A stretch of 36,303 nucleotides of DNA from an uncultured Dorea sp. (GTDB lineage Bacteria > Bacillota > Clostridia > Lachnospirales > Lachnospiraceae), in NCBI GenBank assembly GCA_910588745.1, contig CAJURK010000032.1:1-36303 (forward strand), written 5' to 3'. Of this stretch, positions 24,251 through 33,240 are shown one piece after another. The position numbers were made by a program, and so were the translations under genes. Position 1 is the first letter of the stretch. Every line of letters starts with the position of its first letter. The notes beneath the pieces were generated by a model. It had not been told where the DNA came from and ran no database searches. It worked only from the letters and a program-made list of their open reading frames with translations.

Positions 24251-25294
24251 TTACGGATTCTTTCTCTTTAAAAGCTCCTCAGCCTTACTTTGTGTTACTT
24301 TAAAATAGGGAAGATAAATATACCGTTCCTTTTCAAAACCAATTTTATCCATCCCGTCTCCAGTTACCAGCGCTACAGAAAGCTTCAGCATTGCCGACGC
24401 CTGCCCCTCTTTATCGTTGTATACCGTTCCCGCCAGCTTCAAATCCCTGACCGCTTCCAATCCCACGTCGGTTCCGTCAATCCCCAGGAACACCGGCAGG
24501 GCAGACTCGGTATAGTTCAGCTTCTCGTAGGCGTCAACAGCGCCCAACGCCATATCGTCATTGTTTGCAAGGACAAGTTCTATTTTGTTCTGATGCTGGC
24601 TGATCATCTGCAGCATCTGGTTCTGCGCCTGCGCCCGATTCCAGTTTGCAATGCCATAGCTTAGCTTTTCAACCTCAATATCATTGCTTTTCAGAGTATC
24701 TACCGCATTTTCTGTACGAATAATCGCATCCTGATGGCCCGCTTCCCCTTCCAGCACCACATACTGAATCTTGCCGTCCCGGTTACGGTCTACTCCTGAA
24801 TCCGCCTCAATCAGCTCTACAGCCAGTTCTCCCTGCATAGTCCCGGACTGCTCCGCAAACGCTCCCACGTAGTAGAGCCTGTCCCACTGCATCAGATCTT
24901 CTGTAACCGGCTCGCGGTTAAAGAAGATAACCGGCACATCGTTCTCTCTGGCAAGGTCGATAATTTCAGACGGGTTCGCCCGGTCTACCAGATTAACGCA
25001 AAGCACGTTGCAGCCCGCGTCAACCAGCTCCTGTACCTGATCATTCTGAGTCCGCTGGGAACCGCCCGCGCCGCGAATCAACATAGCTGTCTCATAGCCT
25101 TTTTCTTCATAGTCCTGTATTTCATCCTTTAAGCATGCAATCAGCGAATTCAGAAACGTATCGCTCTGGTCATAGTAGGCCACCCCCAAATATACCTTAT
25201 CTTCTATATCAGGCTGCTCCTTTCCACAGGCGCAAAAAAGCTGTATTCCCATACAAAAGACCATTCCTGCCGCCATTATTCTTTTCATTTCCAT
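24251..25294 (-). CDS. MglB-like galactose/glucose-binding lipoprotein, normal domain order
   Basis: 347 residues. A signal region ends in LFCAC, suggesting lipidation at Cys23, although Phe at -3 is not ideal. The rest is a complete type I periplasmic-binding fold in the usual order. Residues typical of galactose/glucose-binding protein are present: Asn126-Arg127 in FFNREP, His187/Asp189/Arg193 in GHQDAIIR, Trp218, Asn245 in LANND, Asp273 in GID, and an EF-hand-like calcium loop at D169-R-N171-R-D173. It is last in the regulator-kinase-binding protein run, 29 bp after another binding-like protein, so it probably serves sensing rather than (or as well as) uptake. Confidence 0.88.
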   Translation of the reverse strand: MEMKRIMAAGMVFCMGIQLFCACGKEQPDIEDKVYLGVAYYDQSDTFLNSLIACLKDEIQDYEEKGYETAMLIRGAGGSQRTQNDQVQELVDAGCNVLCVNLVDRANPSEIIDLARENDVPVIFFNREPVTEDLMQWDRLYYVGAFAEQSGTMQGELAVELIEADSGVDRNRDGKIQYVVLEGEAGHQDAIIRTENAVDTLKSNDIEVEKLSYGIANWNRAQAQNQMLQMISQHQNKIELVLANNDDMALGAVDAYEKLNYTESALPVFLGIDGTDVGLEAVRDLKLAGTVYNDKEGQASAMLKLSVALVTGDGMDKIGFEKERYIYLPYFKVTQSKAEELLKRKNP

Positions 25295-25323
25295 AATAAC
25301 TCCATCCCATTCCCACTTATCGG

Positions 25324-26298
25324 TTACTGGCTCATCGTAAAAAGAATCTCCTGATTCTCTTTTGAAAATAAATTCTGTTTGCGCATAACCGTAAAACCTA
25401 CCGTCCGGCTCTCCGGTTTCCGGAAAAGATATCCAAAGCTTTCCGCCGCGCTGATCAAACTCTGATATCCCATATCAAAATCATCCGGCACCACCAAACA
25501 CTGCGCATAATCTGTATCCAGACAATACACTGCTTCCATTGAATTCCCGATTCCATACACCAACGCTCCATGCAGATTGTTAGCGGCAACGGCCTTTCCG
25601 GCCAATACCAGGCTATAGTCGTCCAACGCAACAACAAAATCTACTTTTGATTTCCGTTCCAGAACCATGTCTTCCTCGTCTTTCGACGGATCCGAAACCT
25701 CCCAGACCGTCTTCACTCCCATATCCTTCAATACCGATACGACCCCTTCCCTCCTCTCCCGTACAGACTCCGAAGCGCCGTATTCCGCCACGAATCCCAG
25801 CGTTTTTCCCTTAACCTTTCTATTGTAATCCTTTAGCAGTTCTTCTGCCAACGCCTGTCCCACCGCGTAATTGTCTGGTTTCACAACCGGAAGATCCGCC
25901 CCCTTTGCATTCCCGGCCGCTGATTCTTCCGCCAGTATGACTGGAATCTTTTTCTCCAGCTTTTTTAACATATTCTGTGTATCGTTATCCGGCGCCGGCT
26001 GCACGATCACCGCGTCCGCCCCATTGGCCATTTCACTCTCAATTGCTTTCTTTTCCTCCTCTGCAGTTAAGCCTTCTCCCATACTGACAATAAACAGCTC
26101 AATTTCTTCATCCTGCGCCGCCATACGAAGGCCATATTTAAACGCCGCCCACCTACTATCATCCGACCCTTGTATAATCACCGATACTTTTCCCCGTTCC
26201 TCACCGCTCTTTCCCCAGAGCATGCCAACCGCCGCTATAATTACCATAACCCCCAGAGCGGCTTCCGTTAGAATAAACATTCTTTTATTACTTTTCAT
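25324..26298 (-). CDS. Membrane-anchored periplasmic-binding-like sensor protein
   Basis: 324 residues. One N-terminal hydrophobic segment (about 10-28) has no lipobox, so the protein is probably anchored by an uncleaved helix. The remainder is a type I periplasmic-binding (Peripla_BP_4) domain, with VSVIIQGSDDSRWAAFKYGL at its start and a GADAVIVQPAP strand. Such proteins encoded beside LytS/YesM kinases act as sugar receptors that hand the signal to the kinase (the three-component pattern known for XylFII systems). It lies 52 bp after the histidine kinase gene, with AAGGGG before the ATG. The ligand is unknown. Confidence 0.82.
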   Translation of the reverse strand: MKSNKRMFILTEAALGVMVIIAAVGMLWGKSGEERGKVSVIIQGSDDSRWAAFKYGLRMAAQDEEIELFIVSMGEGLTAEEEKKAIESEMANGADAVIVQPAPDNDTQNMLKKLEKKIPVILAEESAAGNAKGADLPVVKPDNYAVGQALAEELLKDYNRKVKGKTLGFVAEYGASESVRERREGVVSVLKDMGVKTVWEVSDPSKDEEDMVLERKSKVDFVVALDDYSLVLAGKAVAANNLHGALVYGIGNSMEAVYCLDTDYAQCLVVPDDFDMGYQSLISAAESFGYLFRKPESRTVGFTVMRKQNLFSKENQEILFTMSQ

Positions 26299-26350
26299 TT
26301 TGTATTCCCCTTATTCCGACTTCTTCTTGTCTGAATCCACCTCAATCAGC

Positions 26351-28195
26351 TCATGTTTCTTCGCCAAAGGGACGTCCCGCCTCAAGTTTCTTCCTGTTCT
26401 CCTCCGTATAGGGTACTGCCGGAATACAAAGGGATACCACCGTCCCCTCATCCGGTTCGCTTTCTACCGAAATACCATATTCCTTTCCGAACAGAAGCTG
26501 AATCCGGTTATTAATATTCACAAGGCCGACGCCTGATCCATGTTTGGGAACCCGGTTATTATCTGTCAGCACAAAAGCCACGTCATCCTCAGACATCCCG
26601 AAACCGTTATCCGCCACCGAGAGAATAATATTCTCATCCTGTTTCCTTCCCGTTACTTTAATTTCGCCTCCCTCGTCCTCATCCATATCGCCTACGCCGT
26701 AGTTGATCGCATTTTCTAAAATAGGCTGCAAGATCAATTTGACCGTACAATAATCGTAAACCTCCGAATCCACATCCAGTACAAAGGCAAACCGATTCTT
26801 ATAACGGATTTTCTGGATACTCATATAGCTCTGCGCATGCTGCAGTTCATCGCTCACTGTAATAATCGTACGTCCTTTCGATAAACTGATCCGAAAAAGC
26901 TTCGCAAGCTGGGATATCATGAAAACGGCCTCGTCATTGCGCTCCCCCTCTACCATCCAGATAATAGATTCTAAGGCATTGTATAAAAAATGCGGATTAA
27001 TCTGGCTCTGCAGGGCGTCCAATTCACTTTTCCTTCGTTCCGTCTGTTCCAGGACAATCTTGTGCATCAGCATATCAATCTGTTCGTAAGACCGCTGTAT
27101 AGAATCTCCAAGATGCCGGATCTCCATAGAACCCCCGATATAGATTTCCGGTTTCTTTCCCGCCTCATACTCCAGCACCGAATCATTTAACTTTAAAATC
27201 GGACTGGATATCCTGACTGACACGACCCTGTTTACCACTCCCAGCATCATCGCCATCAACAGGATCAGCAGTACGATAAAGTACCGGACATCAAACATAT
27301 CGTGCGTAAACACAGAATTCGGAATCACGCCTACCAGCTTCCAGCCGGTATAGCTGATGGTATTCACGATCACCTTACAGCTTTCTCCCCTGGAAAATTC
27401 ATCATACACGCCGTCCTTATAGCCCGCCGCTTTCTTACTATTCTCACTGTAGATACCGTTCGTAATCTGCATCTGTTTGGTATGATAGATAATCTCCCCG
27501 CTGTTATCGCACAGATAATAATACTGACCGCTGTTTTTCGCATTGATCTGATTCATCATCCGGGAGATACTGGAGTAATCCATATCTACCAAAAGGACTC
27601 CCGTCTGCGGAACGCCGTTATCTGTCAGTTCCACCCCGCGGCTCAAAGAAACCACCCAATGATATCGGAACGCATCATCAAATAGATTTTGAATATGGGG
27701 GGTTGAAAAATGCATATTCTCCATCTCGGCTCTTGCCTGTTCGTACCAATCCTGTCTGGTGACATTGGGATCTTCTTTCTGCAGTACAACCGGCTCCGCG
27801 CCCATTAAACTCCCATAATTGTTATAGATGGCAATGCTTCTGATATTGCTTTTATTTGCTTCATAAATGCGTTTCATCCCTTGCTGGATATCATTATCCT
27901 GATCAGAAAAATCATTCTCCTTTATCACGTTATAATAAACCGCATCGGATATCTGCCGCATGCTCACCAGATAGTCTTCCATATTCTCCCCGGTCTGTTC
28001 CATCAGCTTTTCCGTACTCCTTATCATCTCTTCCCTGGATGCGGCGGAAAACCTCAGATACATCATAACGCCCAAAATCAACAGCACGGAAACGGATATA
28101 GAAGAAAACACCAGCATAATCGTTGACTGCATCCCTCTCGGTTTAATATTCTTAAAATACTCCCGGCATTTCTGTACTAAACATTTCTGTTTCAC
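26351..28195 (-). CDS. YesM-type sensor histidine kinase
   Basis: 614 residues. Transmembrane segments at about 24-46 and 303-322 enclose a dCache-like extracytoplasmic domain. A HAMP region (about 320-375) follows. The His_kinase domain has His402 in the QINPHFLYN motif, and the HATPase has DNGFGMSEDD and GSGVGLVNINNRI. This is the class that pairs with AraC-type YesN regulators and controls carbohydrate uptake. It overlaps the response regulator gene by 4 bp (ATGA), so the pair is translationally coupled. The C-terminus after the ATPase is short and charged. Confidence 0.94.
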   Translation of the reverse strand: MKQKCLVQKCREYFKNIKPRGMQSTIMLVFSSISVSVLLILGVMMYLRFSAASREEMIRSTEKLMEQTGENMEDYLVSMRQISDAVYYNVIKENDFSDQDNDIQQGMKRIYEANKSNIRSIAIYNNYGSLMGAEPVVLQKEDPNVTRQDWYEQARAEMENMHFSTPHIQNLFDDAFRYHWVVSLSRGVELTDNGVPQTGVLLVDMDYSSISRMMNQINAKNSGQYYYLCDNSGEIIYHTKQMQITNGIYSENSKKAAGYKDGVYDEFSRGESCKVIVNTISYTGWKLVGVIPNSVFTHDMFDVRYFIVLLILLMAMMLGVVNRVVSVRISSPILKLNDSVLEYEAGKKPEIYIGGSMEIRHLGDSIQRSYEQIDMLMHKIVLEQTERRKSELDALQSQINPHFLYNALESIIWMVEGERNDEAVFMISQLAKLFRISLSKGRTIITVSDELQHAQSYMSIQKIRYKNRFAFVLDVDSEVYDYCTVKLILQPILENAINYGVGDMDEDEGGEIKVTGRKQDENIILSVADNGFGMSEDDVAFVLTDNNRVPKHGSGVGLVNINNRIQLLFGKEYGISVESEPDEGTVVSLCIPAVPYTEENRKKLEAGRPFGEET

Positions 28196-29808
28196 TGCTG
28201 TTTTTCACCTTCCGTATGCTCGGTTCGATACCTGGACGGGGATACGCCAAACCGCCGCTTGAATACATAACTGAAATAATTCGGATCCGTATAGCCTACC
28301 TGCCTCGCTATCATATAACTTTTATCATTGGTTTCAATCAGCAGCCGGGAAGCCTGATCCATACGGTAATCCGTCAGATACCCGATAAAAGAATTCCCCG
28401 TCTTCTTTTTGAAAATAGTGGAAAAATATGAATTGGACACGCCCAAAACCTGACACACCCCGTCCAGAGAGAGCATCTCGTCTGCATAATTGTTATGCAC
28501 GTACTCTTTTGCCTTTGACACAAAGGACTTTGTAGACCGATTCCTGGCGTCTAACAGTTCCTCATGAAAGGAAAGACTGGTATCCGTAAGCCACTTCTCA
28601 AGCGCGGCTTTATCCATATCCAAAAGACGGGCATACAGCACTTTCATATTCTCCGGAAACACTTCCGTTCTGATTTCCTGATTTATTGCAAACCGGTAAA
28701 GGGCGCTGATCATCTCCATAATATCCACATGATACTGCTTCAATGTCCGATCCTGAAAAGCCGCCTGATGAAGATAGCCGGACACCGCTTCTGCGATATC
28801 CTCCTCAGATCCCAAGCGGATCATCTTGAACAAATAAGACAGCCTTGCGTCGTCCGTCTGCCCTGGTTTACTGACCTCCTGGGGAACATTCTCCTTCATA
28901 TTAATCGCCCTGGAAGCGCCATAGAGAACCCGATAAGACACCGCCGTCCTTGCGCTTGCGTATGACCCGGACAGTCCTGCGACGCTCCCGCAGACCTGTC
29001 CGATTCCTACCGTAACAACCGCGCCGATGATATGGCGGGCATACTTGCAGAATCTGTCGCAATCGTCCGTTAAGTCTATGATCTCGCTCTCACTGCCAAG
29101 CTGCGCAATCAAAACAATGTTCTCAAGATAGGGAAACGCCTTTGCCTGCCACTTTGTCCCCAGATGTTCCTCCGCCTGTTTTCGGACCGATATCGTCAGC
29201 AGTACCGGGTTCATCCCCTCCGGCACCTGGCTGACCGACGTATGCACGACAAGGCAGCAAAAGAAAGGCCCCTGGAACGACAGTTGGTAGTCCGCTAAGA
29301 ACTTAGGCAGCTCTTCCTCACGGATTCTCCCTTCCATCAGCATGGAATAAAAATTCGCCTGAAGAAGCGGCAGGGATTCCAGATAATATTTCTGAAGGAT
29401 CTCTACATTTCGCTTCTCGCTGATTTCCAGGTCAAGCTTACTCTTTAGCTGTGTAAACACTTTGCTAAGCTCCAGAGAGTTCACCGGCTTTAAGATATAT
29501 TCCTCCACCTCCAAATGAACGGCCTCTTTCGCATATTCAAACTCATCAAATCCTGTAAAAATCAGTATCTTCGTATCCGGATACTGCGTCTTGATACGAT
29601 GGGATAACTGCATGCCGTTCATATACGGCATCTTAATATCTGTCATAACAACATCCGGCTGGTAATCTTCCACCATCTCAAACGCTTTCACGCCATTACA
29701 GGCATACCCCACTATGGAAAACCCCAACTGTTCCCAGTCCAGTTTTTTCATAATGACTTGTATTACTTCTTCCTCATCATCTACCAAGAGTACCGTATAC
29801 TTGTCCAT
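28192..29808 (-). CDS. YesN-type response regulator with AraC DNA-binding domain
   Basis: 538 residues from the chosen start. An N-terminal receiver has acidic residues DDEEE near 10-14, the phospho-accepting Asp57 in VVMTDIKMP, and Lys in ILKPV. A long central region (about 130-420) is of the kind seen in YesN proteins. Two AraC-type helix-turn-helix motifs lie at the C-terminus (about 435-530, with YRMDQASRLLIETND and VGYTDPNYFSYVFKRRFG). An upstream ATG at 29871 is open, but the ATG at 29808 follows GAGGGGGA and starts exactly at the receiver. It probably regulates the mgl promoter upstream of 34542. Confidence 0.93.
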   Translation of the reverse strand: MDKYTVLLVDDEEEVIQVIMKKLDWEQLGFSIVGYACNGVKAFEMVEDYQPDVVMTDIKMPYMNGMQLSHRIKTQYPDTKILIFTGFDEFEYAKEAVHLEVEEYILKPVNSLELSKVFTQLKSKLDLEISEKRNVEILQKYYLESLPLLQANFYSMLMEGRIREEELPKFLADYQLSFQGPFFCCLVVHTSVSQVPEGMNPVLLTISVRKQAEEHLGTKWQAKAFPYLENIVLIAQLGSESEIIDLTDDCDRFCKYARHIIGAVVTVGIGQVCGSVAGLSGSYASARTAVSYRVLYGASRAINMKENVPQEVSKPGQTDDARLSYLFKMIRLGSEEDIAEAVSGYLHQAAFQDRTLKQYHVDIMEMISALYRFAINQEIRTEVFPENMKVLYARLLDMDKAALEKWLTDTSLSFHEELLDARNRSTKSFVSKAKEYVHNNYADEMLSLDGVCQVLGVSNSYFSTIFKKKTGNSFIGYLTDYRMDQASRLLIETNDKSYMIARQVGYTDPNYFSYVFKRRFGVSPSRYRTEHTEGEKQQ

Positions 29809-29899
29809 CTCTTCCCCCTCATATTCCGGCGTGTGTCTTAAAATTATTTTCTGATGAATGTTCAAGCACACTTTTATTTTATTATATCAAAAAGCCAAA

Positions 29900-29929
29900 A
29901 AAAGAGCCAGAACAATGTCTGGCTCTTTT
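29900..29929. terminator. Terminator between mglC and the two-component genes
   Basis: A perfect 12-bp stem, aaaagagccaga (29900-29911) with tctggctctttt (29918-29929), and a 6-nt loop lies 24 nt after the mglC stop. The flanking A and T runs make it effective on both strands. It separates mglBAC from the regulatory genes, although partial read-through remains possible. Confidence 0.88.
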
Positions 29930-29952
29930 CTTTCTGCTGTTCACAGCCGCCG

Positions 29953-31608
29953 CTATTTTTTCTGTACATATTTCAGACAGTCAAGGGTTACCGCTACCAG
30001 GATGATAATTCCTGAAAATACAAACTGCAGGTTTGTATCAATACCCAAAATTGTCAGAGAATACGTTAAAGCAGTAAAAATAAATACGCCGACTACCACG
30101 CCGGAAATCTTACCGATACCGCCGGTAAAGGACACGCCGCCCACTACGCAGGCTGCAATTGCATCCATCTCCCAGCCCTGACCGTAAGCCGCGGAACCGG
30201 AACCTACCATTCTCGCGCATTCCAGCCAGGAACCAAAGCCGTATAAAATACCTGCCAGAACAAATGCCCCCACCGTTACGGCAAATACGGAAATACCGGA
30301 AACTGCCGCAGCTTCCGGGTTTCCGCCCACTGCATACAGATTCTTTCCAAAAGTTGTCTTATTCCAGATAAACCATACAATCGCAACAGCGGCTACCGCC
30401 CAGAGAATAATTGTCGGAAAACCATTAACCTTAGGAATAATCATATTCGGAATCACCGGCTCAATCGCACCAAAAGATACGCCCTTTGTCGCATAGGTAA
30501 CAAGTCCAAAGATAACCAGCATGTTTGCCATGGTAGAAATAAAGGGATGCATCTTAAACTTTGCGGTAAAAAATCCGGCAATCGTCGTAAAGAACGTACA
30601 CAAAACAATACATACTGCCAACGACAGAACCACCCGTCCCATGAGAGGCATAGTCGTAAAGTCAAAAATATGCCCGAAAACGGCTCCCGTGTTGATTCCC
30701 TGATGCATAATAATCGTTGCGGTCGTCATGCCCATACCGACCATACGTCCGATAGAAAGATCCGTACCGGTAAGAAGAATCAGGCCGGCAACGCCAAGCG
30801 CAAGGAACATACGGGGCGACGCCTGCTGCAGGATATTCAGCACGTTATTATAAGTAAGCAGCGGTGAATTCTTTACGATCGGCGTAATAATACACAGCGC
30901 GATAAATATCAATATAATCGCAATATACAAACCATTCTGCAGCAAAAACGCCCTCTTGTTAAATGTATATTTATAGTTCTCCCATTTCTGGGCTCTCGTC
31001 TCGGCAAACGTGAACTTTGACATACGCAAAAGGTCGATCAGATGATATTTATAGGTGAACGCCGCGTGTCTGCGGTCCTTAATCTGCTGAAGTTCCTTTT
31101 CAAACCCCATCTTAGCGTCAAACTGTCTGTTTTTATATACATATTTCTCTTCCTTGATCTCCTGTTGGTCGGAGGTCTTAGAAAGCGTCGCCTGATGTTC
31201 CTTTTCCAATTCGGCAAGCTTTTTCTGATATTTCTCCTTAGCGGCAGCCTTTTCCAATTCGCAGCTTGCCTGTACCGGCTGGTAATACTCCCGGTCAAAA
31301 TGCTCCTTGATATAACTTTCCGCTTCTGCAATCAGCCCTGAAACCTCGGCTTTATTTTTTGCCTCGACCGCCTGTGCTTTCTCCAGTTCGGTCGTCGCCT
31401 TTGCAATCCGCGCATCTCTGTCTTCTTTTGTAAGGGCTTTGTCTCTTTTTACTCCATCAATCCTGTTCTGAAGAGAGATAACTTTATCTGTCCCGTCCAA
31501 CCTGAGAGCGTCAATTTTCGCCTGAATTTTACCCACATAATCCTCAATCGGCTGACGAAGCTTCTGTTCCTCATCCGCTGTCAGAATTTTACTGTTTTCA
31601 TTCGCCAT
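29953..31608 (-). CDS. mglC: Mgl-type ABC sugar permease with N-terminal coiled-coil extension
   Basis: 551 residues from the chosen start; the usual MglC is about 336. The C-terminal about 325 residues form the permease with multiple helices (the first at about 226-245), the ALGVAGLILLTGTDLSIGR motif, WNKTTFGKNLYAVGGNPEAA and DAIAACVVGGVSFTGG, all strongly MglC-like. The first about 215 residues are highly charged (Lys/Glu/Ala-rich), probably cytoplasmic coiled coil, and have no counterpart in E. coli MglC. An earlier ATG at 31629 overlaps the end of mglA but lacks a ribosome binding site; the ATG at 31608 has GGGAG at 9 nt. Confidence 0.92.
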   Translation of the reverse strand: MANENSKILTADEEQKLRQPIEDYVGKIQAKIDALRLDGTDKVISLQNRIDGVKRDKALTKEDRDARIAKATTELEKAQAVEAKNKAEVSGLIAEAESYIKEHFDREYYQPVQASCELEKAAAKEKYQKKLAELEKEHQATLSKTSDQQEIKEEKYVYKNRQFDAKMGFEKELQQIKDRRHAAFTYKYHLIDLLRMSKFTFAETRAQKWENYKYTFNKRAFLLQNGLYIAIILIFIALCIITPIVKNSPLLTYNNVLNILQQASPRMFLALGVAGLILLTGTDLSIGRMVGMGMTTATIIMHQGINTGAVFGHIFDFTTMPLMGRVVLSLAVCIVLCTFFTTIAGFFTAKFKMHPFISTMANMLVIFGLVTYATKGVSFGAIEPVIPNMIIPKVNGFPTIILWAVAAVAIVWFIWNKTTFGKNLYAVGGNPEAAAVSGISVFAVTVGAFVLAGILYGFGSWLECARMVGSGSAAYGQGWEMDAIAACVVGGVSFTGGIGKISGVVVGVFIFTALTYSLTILGIDTNLQFVFSGIIILVAVTLDCLKYVQKK

Positions 31609-31625
31609 ATCTTTCATCTCCCTCA

Positions 31626-33134
31626 TCATAGATACTTTGCACTAAGCCTTAACAGCTCTTCCTGATTTGTCTCTTTTGTATTCACAATCCCGGAAAGTCG
31701 CCCGTTTGACATGACGCCGATACGGTTTGTAATTCCTAAAATCTCCGGCATTTCAGAAGAAACAACGATGATTGTCTTTCCTCTTTTCGCCATACTGATA
31801 ATCAATTCGTATATCTCGTATTTTGCTCCTACGTCAATTCCTCTTGTAGGCTCGTCCATCATAAATATCTGCGGCTCCCGTTCCAGCCACTTTCCGAAAA
31901 TAACCTTCTGCTGGTTTCCTCCGGAAAGACTTGAAATCATGTCGTCCGGCCCCATACATTTGGTGTGCATAACCCGTATCTCATCCGCCGTCGCCTTTAT
32001 CATTTTTGCATCAGAAAGGGCAACTCCGGATTTATACTGGTTCAGATTTGCAATGGTGGTATTAAAGGTAAGGTCGCCCTTCAAAAACAGCCCGTTGGCC
32101 TTCCGTTCTTCTGTAATCATGGCAAACCCGTGATCCATAGCTTCCCTGGCGCTGTTAAAGGTCATTCGCCTTCCGTTAAAATACACATACCCGGCCGCCC
32201 TCGTCCGCACGCCAAAAATCGTCTCTAAAAGCTCGGTACGTCCGGCGCCGACCAGTCCATATAATCCAAAAATCTCTCCTTCCCTCACATCAAAGGAAAT
32301 ATCCTGCAGATGCGGTTCGTATTTTGTAGACAAGTGCTGAACGGATAAAATCGTATCCTTCGGCTCATTGTCCACAGGCGGGAACCGGTTCTCCAAAGAA
32401 CGGCCAACCATCGCCGCAATCAGTTCGTTCATATCTGTTTCCTTCGAGTCCTTCGTCATAACCAGATTTCCGTCCCGAAGTACCGATATCTCATCGCATA
32501 TCTCAAATATCTCATCCATCTTATGGGAAATATAGATCAGGGCAATTCCCTGCTCTTTTAACATCCTCATCATCTCAAACAGTTTGTCCACTTCCTGTAC
32601 TGTCAGAGAAGAAGTAGGCTCATCAAGAACAATCACTTCTGAATTATATGAAATCGCCTTGGCAATCTCACACATCTGTCTCTGGGATACCGACATGTTC
32701 CGCATAGGCTGCGTAAGATCAACGGTCATGCCAAGCTTCCGAAACAGTTCCGAAGCTTCTTTCTTCATTCTTCCCTCATCAATAATACCAAAAGAATTGC
32801 GCGGATAACGTCCAAGGAACAAATTATCAATTACATTTCGATCCAGACACTGATTCAGCTCCTGATGAACCATTGCAATACCATTTTCAAGAGCGTCCTT
32901 CGGTCCAGAGAAGCTGACTTCCCTGTCTCCAAGGAAAATACTGCCTTCATCTTTCTGATACGTACCGAACAGGCACTTCATCATTGTAGATTTTCCAGCG
33001 CCGTTTTCTCCCATAAGCCCCATGACCGTCCCGCGTTTTACATCCAGATTAATATGATCCAGAACCCGGTTTCTGCCGAAAGACTTACTCATGCCGCGTA
33101 TCGACAAGATGATATTATCTTTCCTATCTGCCAT
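31626..33134 (-). CDS. mglA: Mgl-type sugar ABC transporter ATP-binding protein
   Basis: 502 residues with two fused ATP-binding cassettes. The first has Walker A GENGAGKST (about 42-50), the signature VSQRQ and Walker B VIVLDEPT. The second has a degenerate Walker A (GLVGAGRTEL), the signature LSGGNQQK and Walker B IFMMDEPT. This asymmetry is normal for the carbohydrate CUT2 class. It energises uptake through MglC. It lies 106 bp after mglB, with AGGAG before the ATG. Confidence 0.95.
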   Translation of the reverse strand: MADRKDNIILSIRGMSKSFGRNRVLDHINLDVKRGTVMGLMGENGAGKSTMMKCLFGTYQKDEGSIFLGDREVSFSGPKDALENGIAMVHQELNQCLDRNVIDNLFLGRYPRNSFGIIDEGRMKKEASELFRKLGMTVDLTQPMRNMSVSQRQMCEIAKAISYNSEVIVLDEPTSSLTVQEVDKLFEMMRMLKEQGIALIYISHKMDEIFEICDEISVLRDGNLVMTKDSKETDMNELIAAMVGRSLENRFPPVDNEPKDTILSVQHLSTKYEPHLQDISFDVREGEIFGLYGLVGAGRTELLETIFGVRTRAAGYVYFNGRRMTFNSAREAMDHGFAMITEERKANGLFLKGDLTFNTTIANLNQYKSGVALSDAKMIKATADEIRVMHTKCMGPDDMISSLSGGNQQKVIFGKWLEREPQIFMMDEPTRGIDVGAKYEIYELIISMAKRGKTIIVVSSEMPEILGITNRIGVMSNGRLSGIVNTKETNQEELLRLSAKYL

Positions 33135-33240
33135 TTTTTTTACTCCTGTATCTGTAGATTCACGTCTTGTGCTTTTAAAAATTATCAGGGAGAATTTCTT
33201 CTCCCTGATACTTCATTCCCTAAAGAAACTATTTGAAAAA

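Noticed and set aside
32185..32265. Degenerate second Walker A in mglA as a sign of inactivation
   Set aside because: The Gly-Arg-Thr variant of the second cassette is normal in CUT2-class sugar ABC ATPases.
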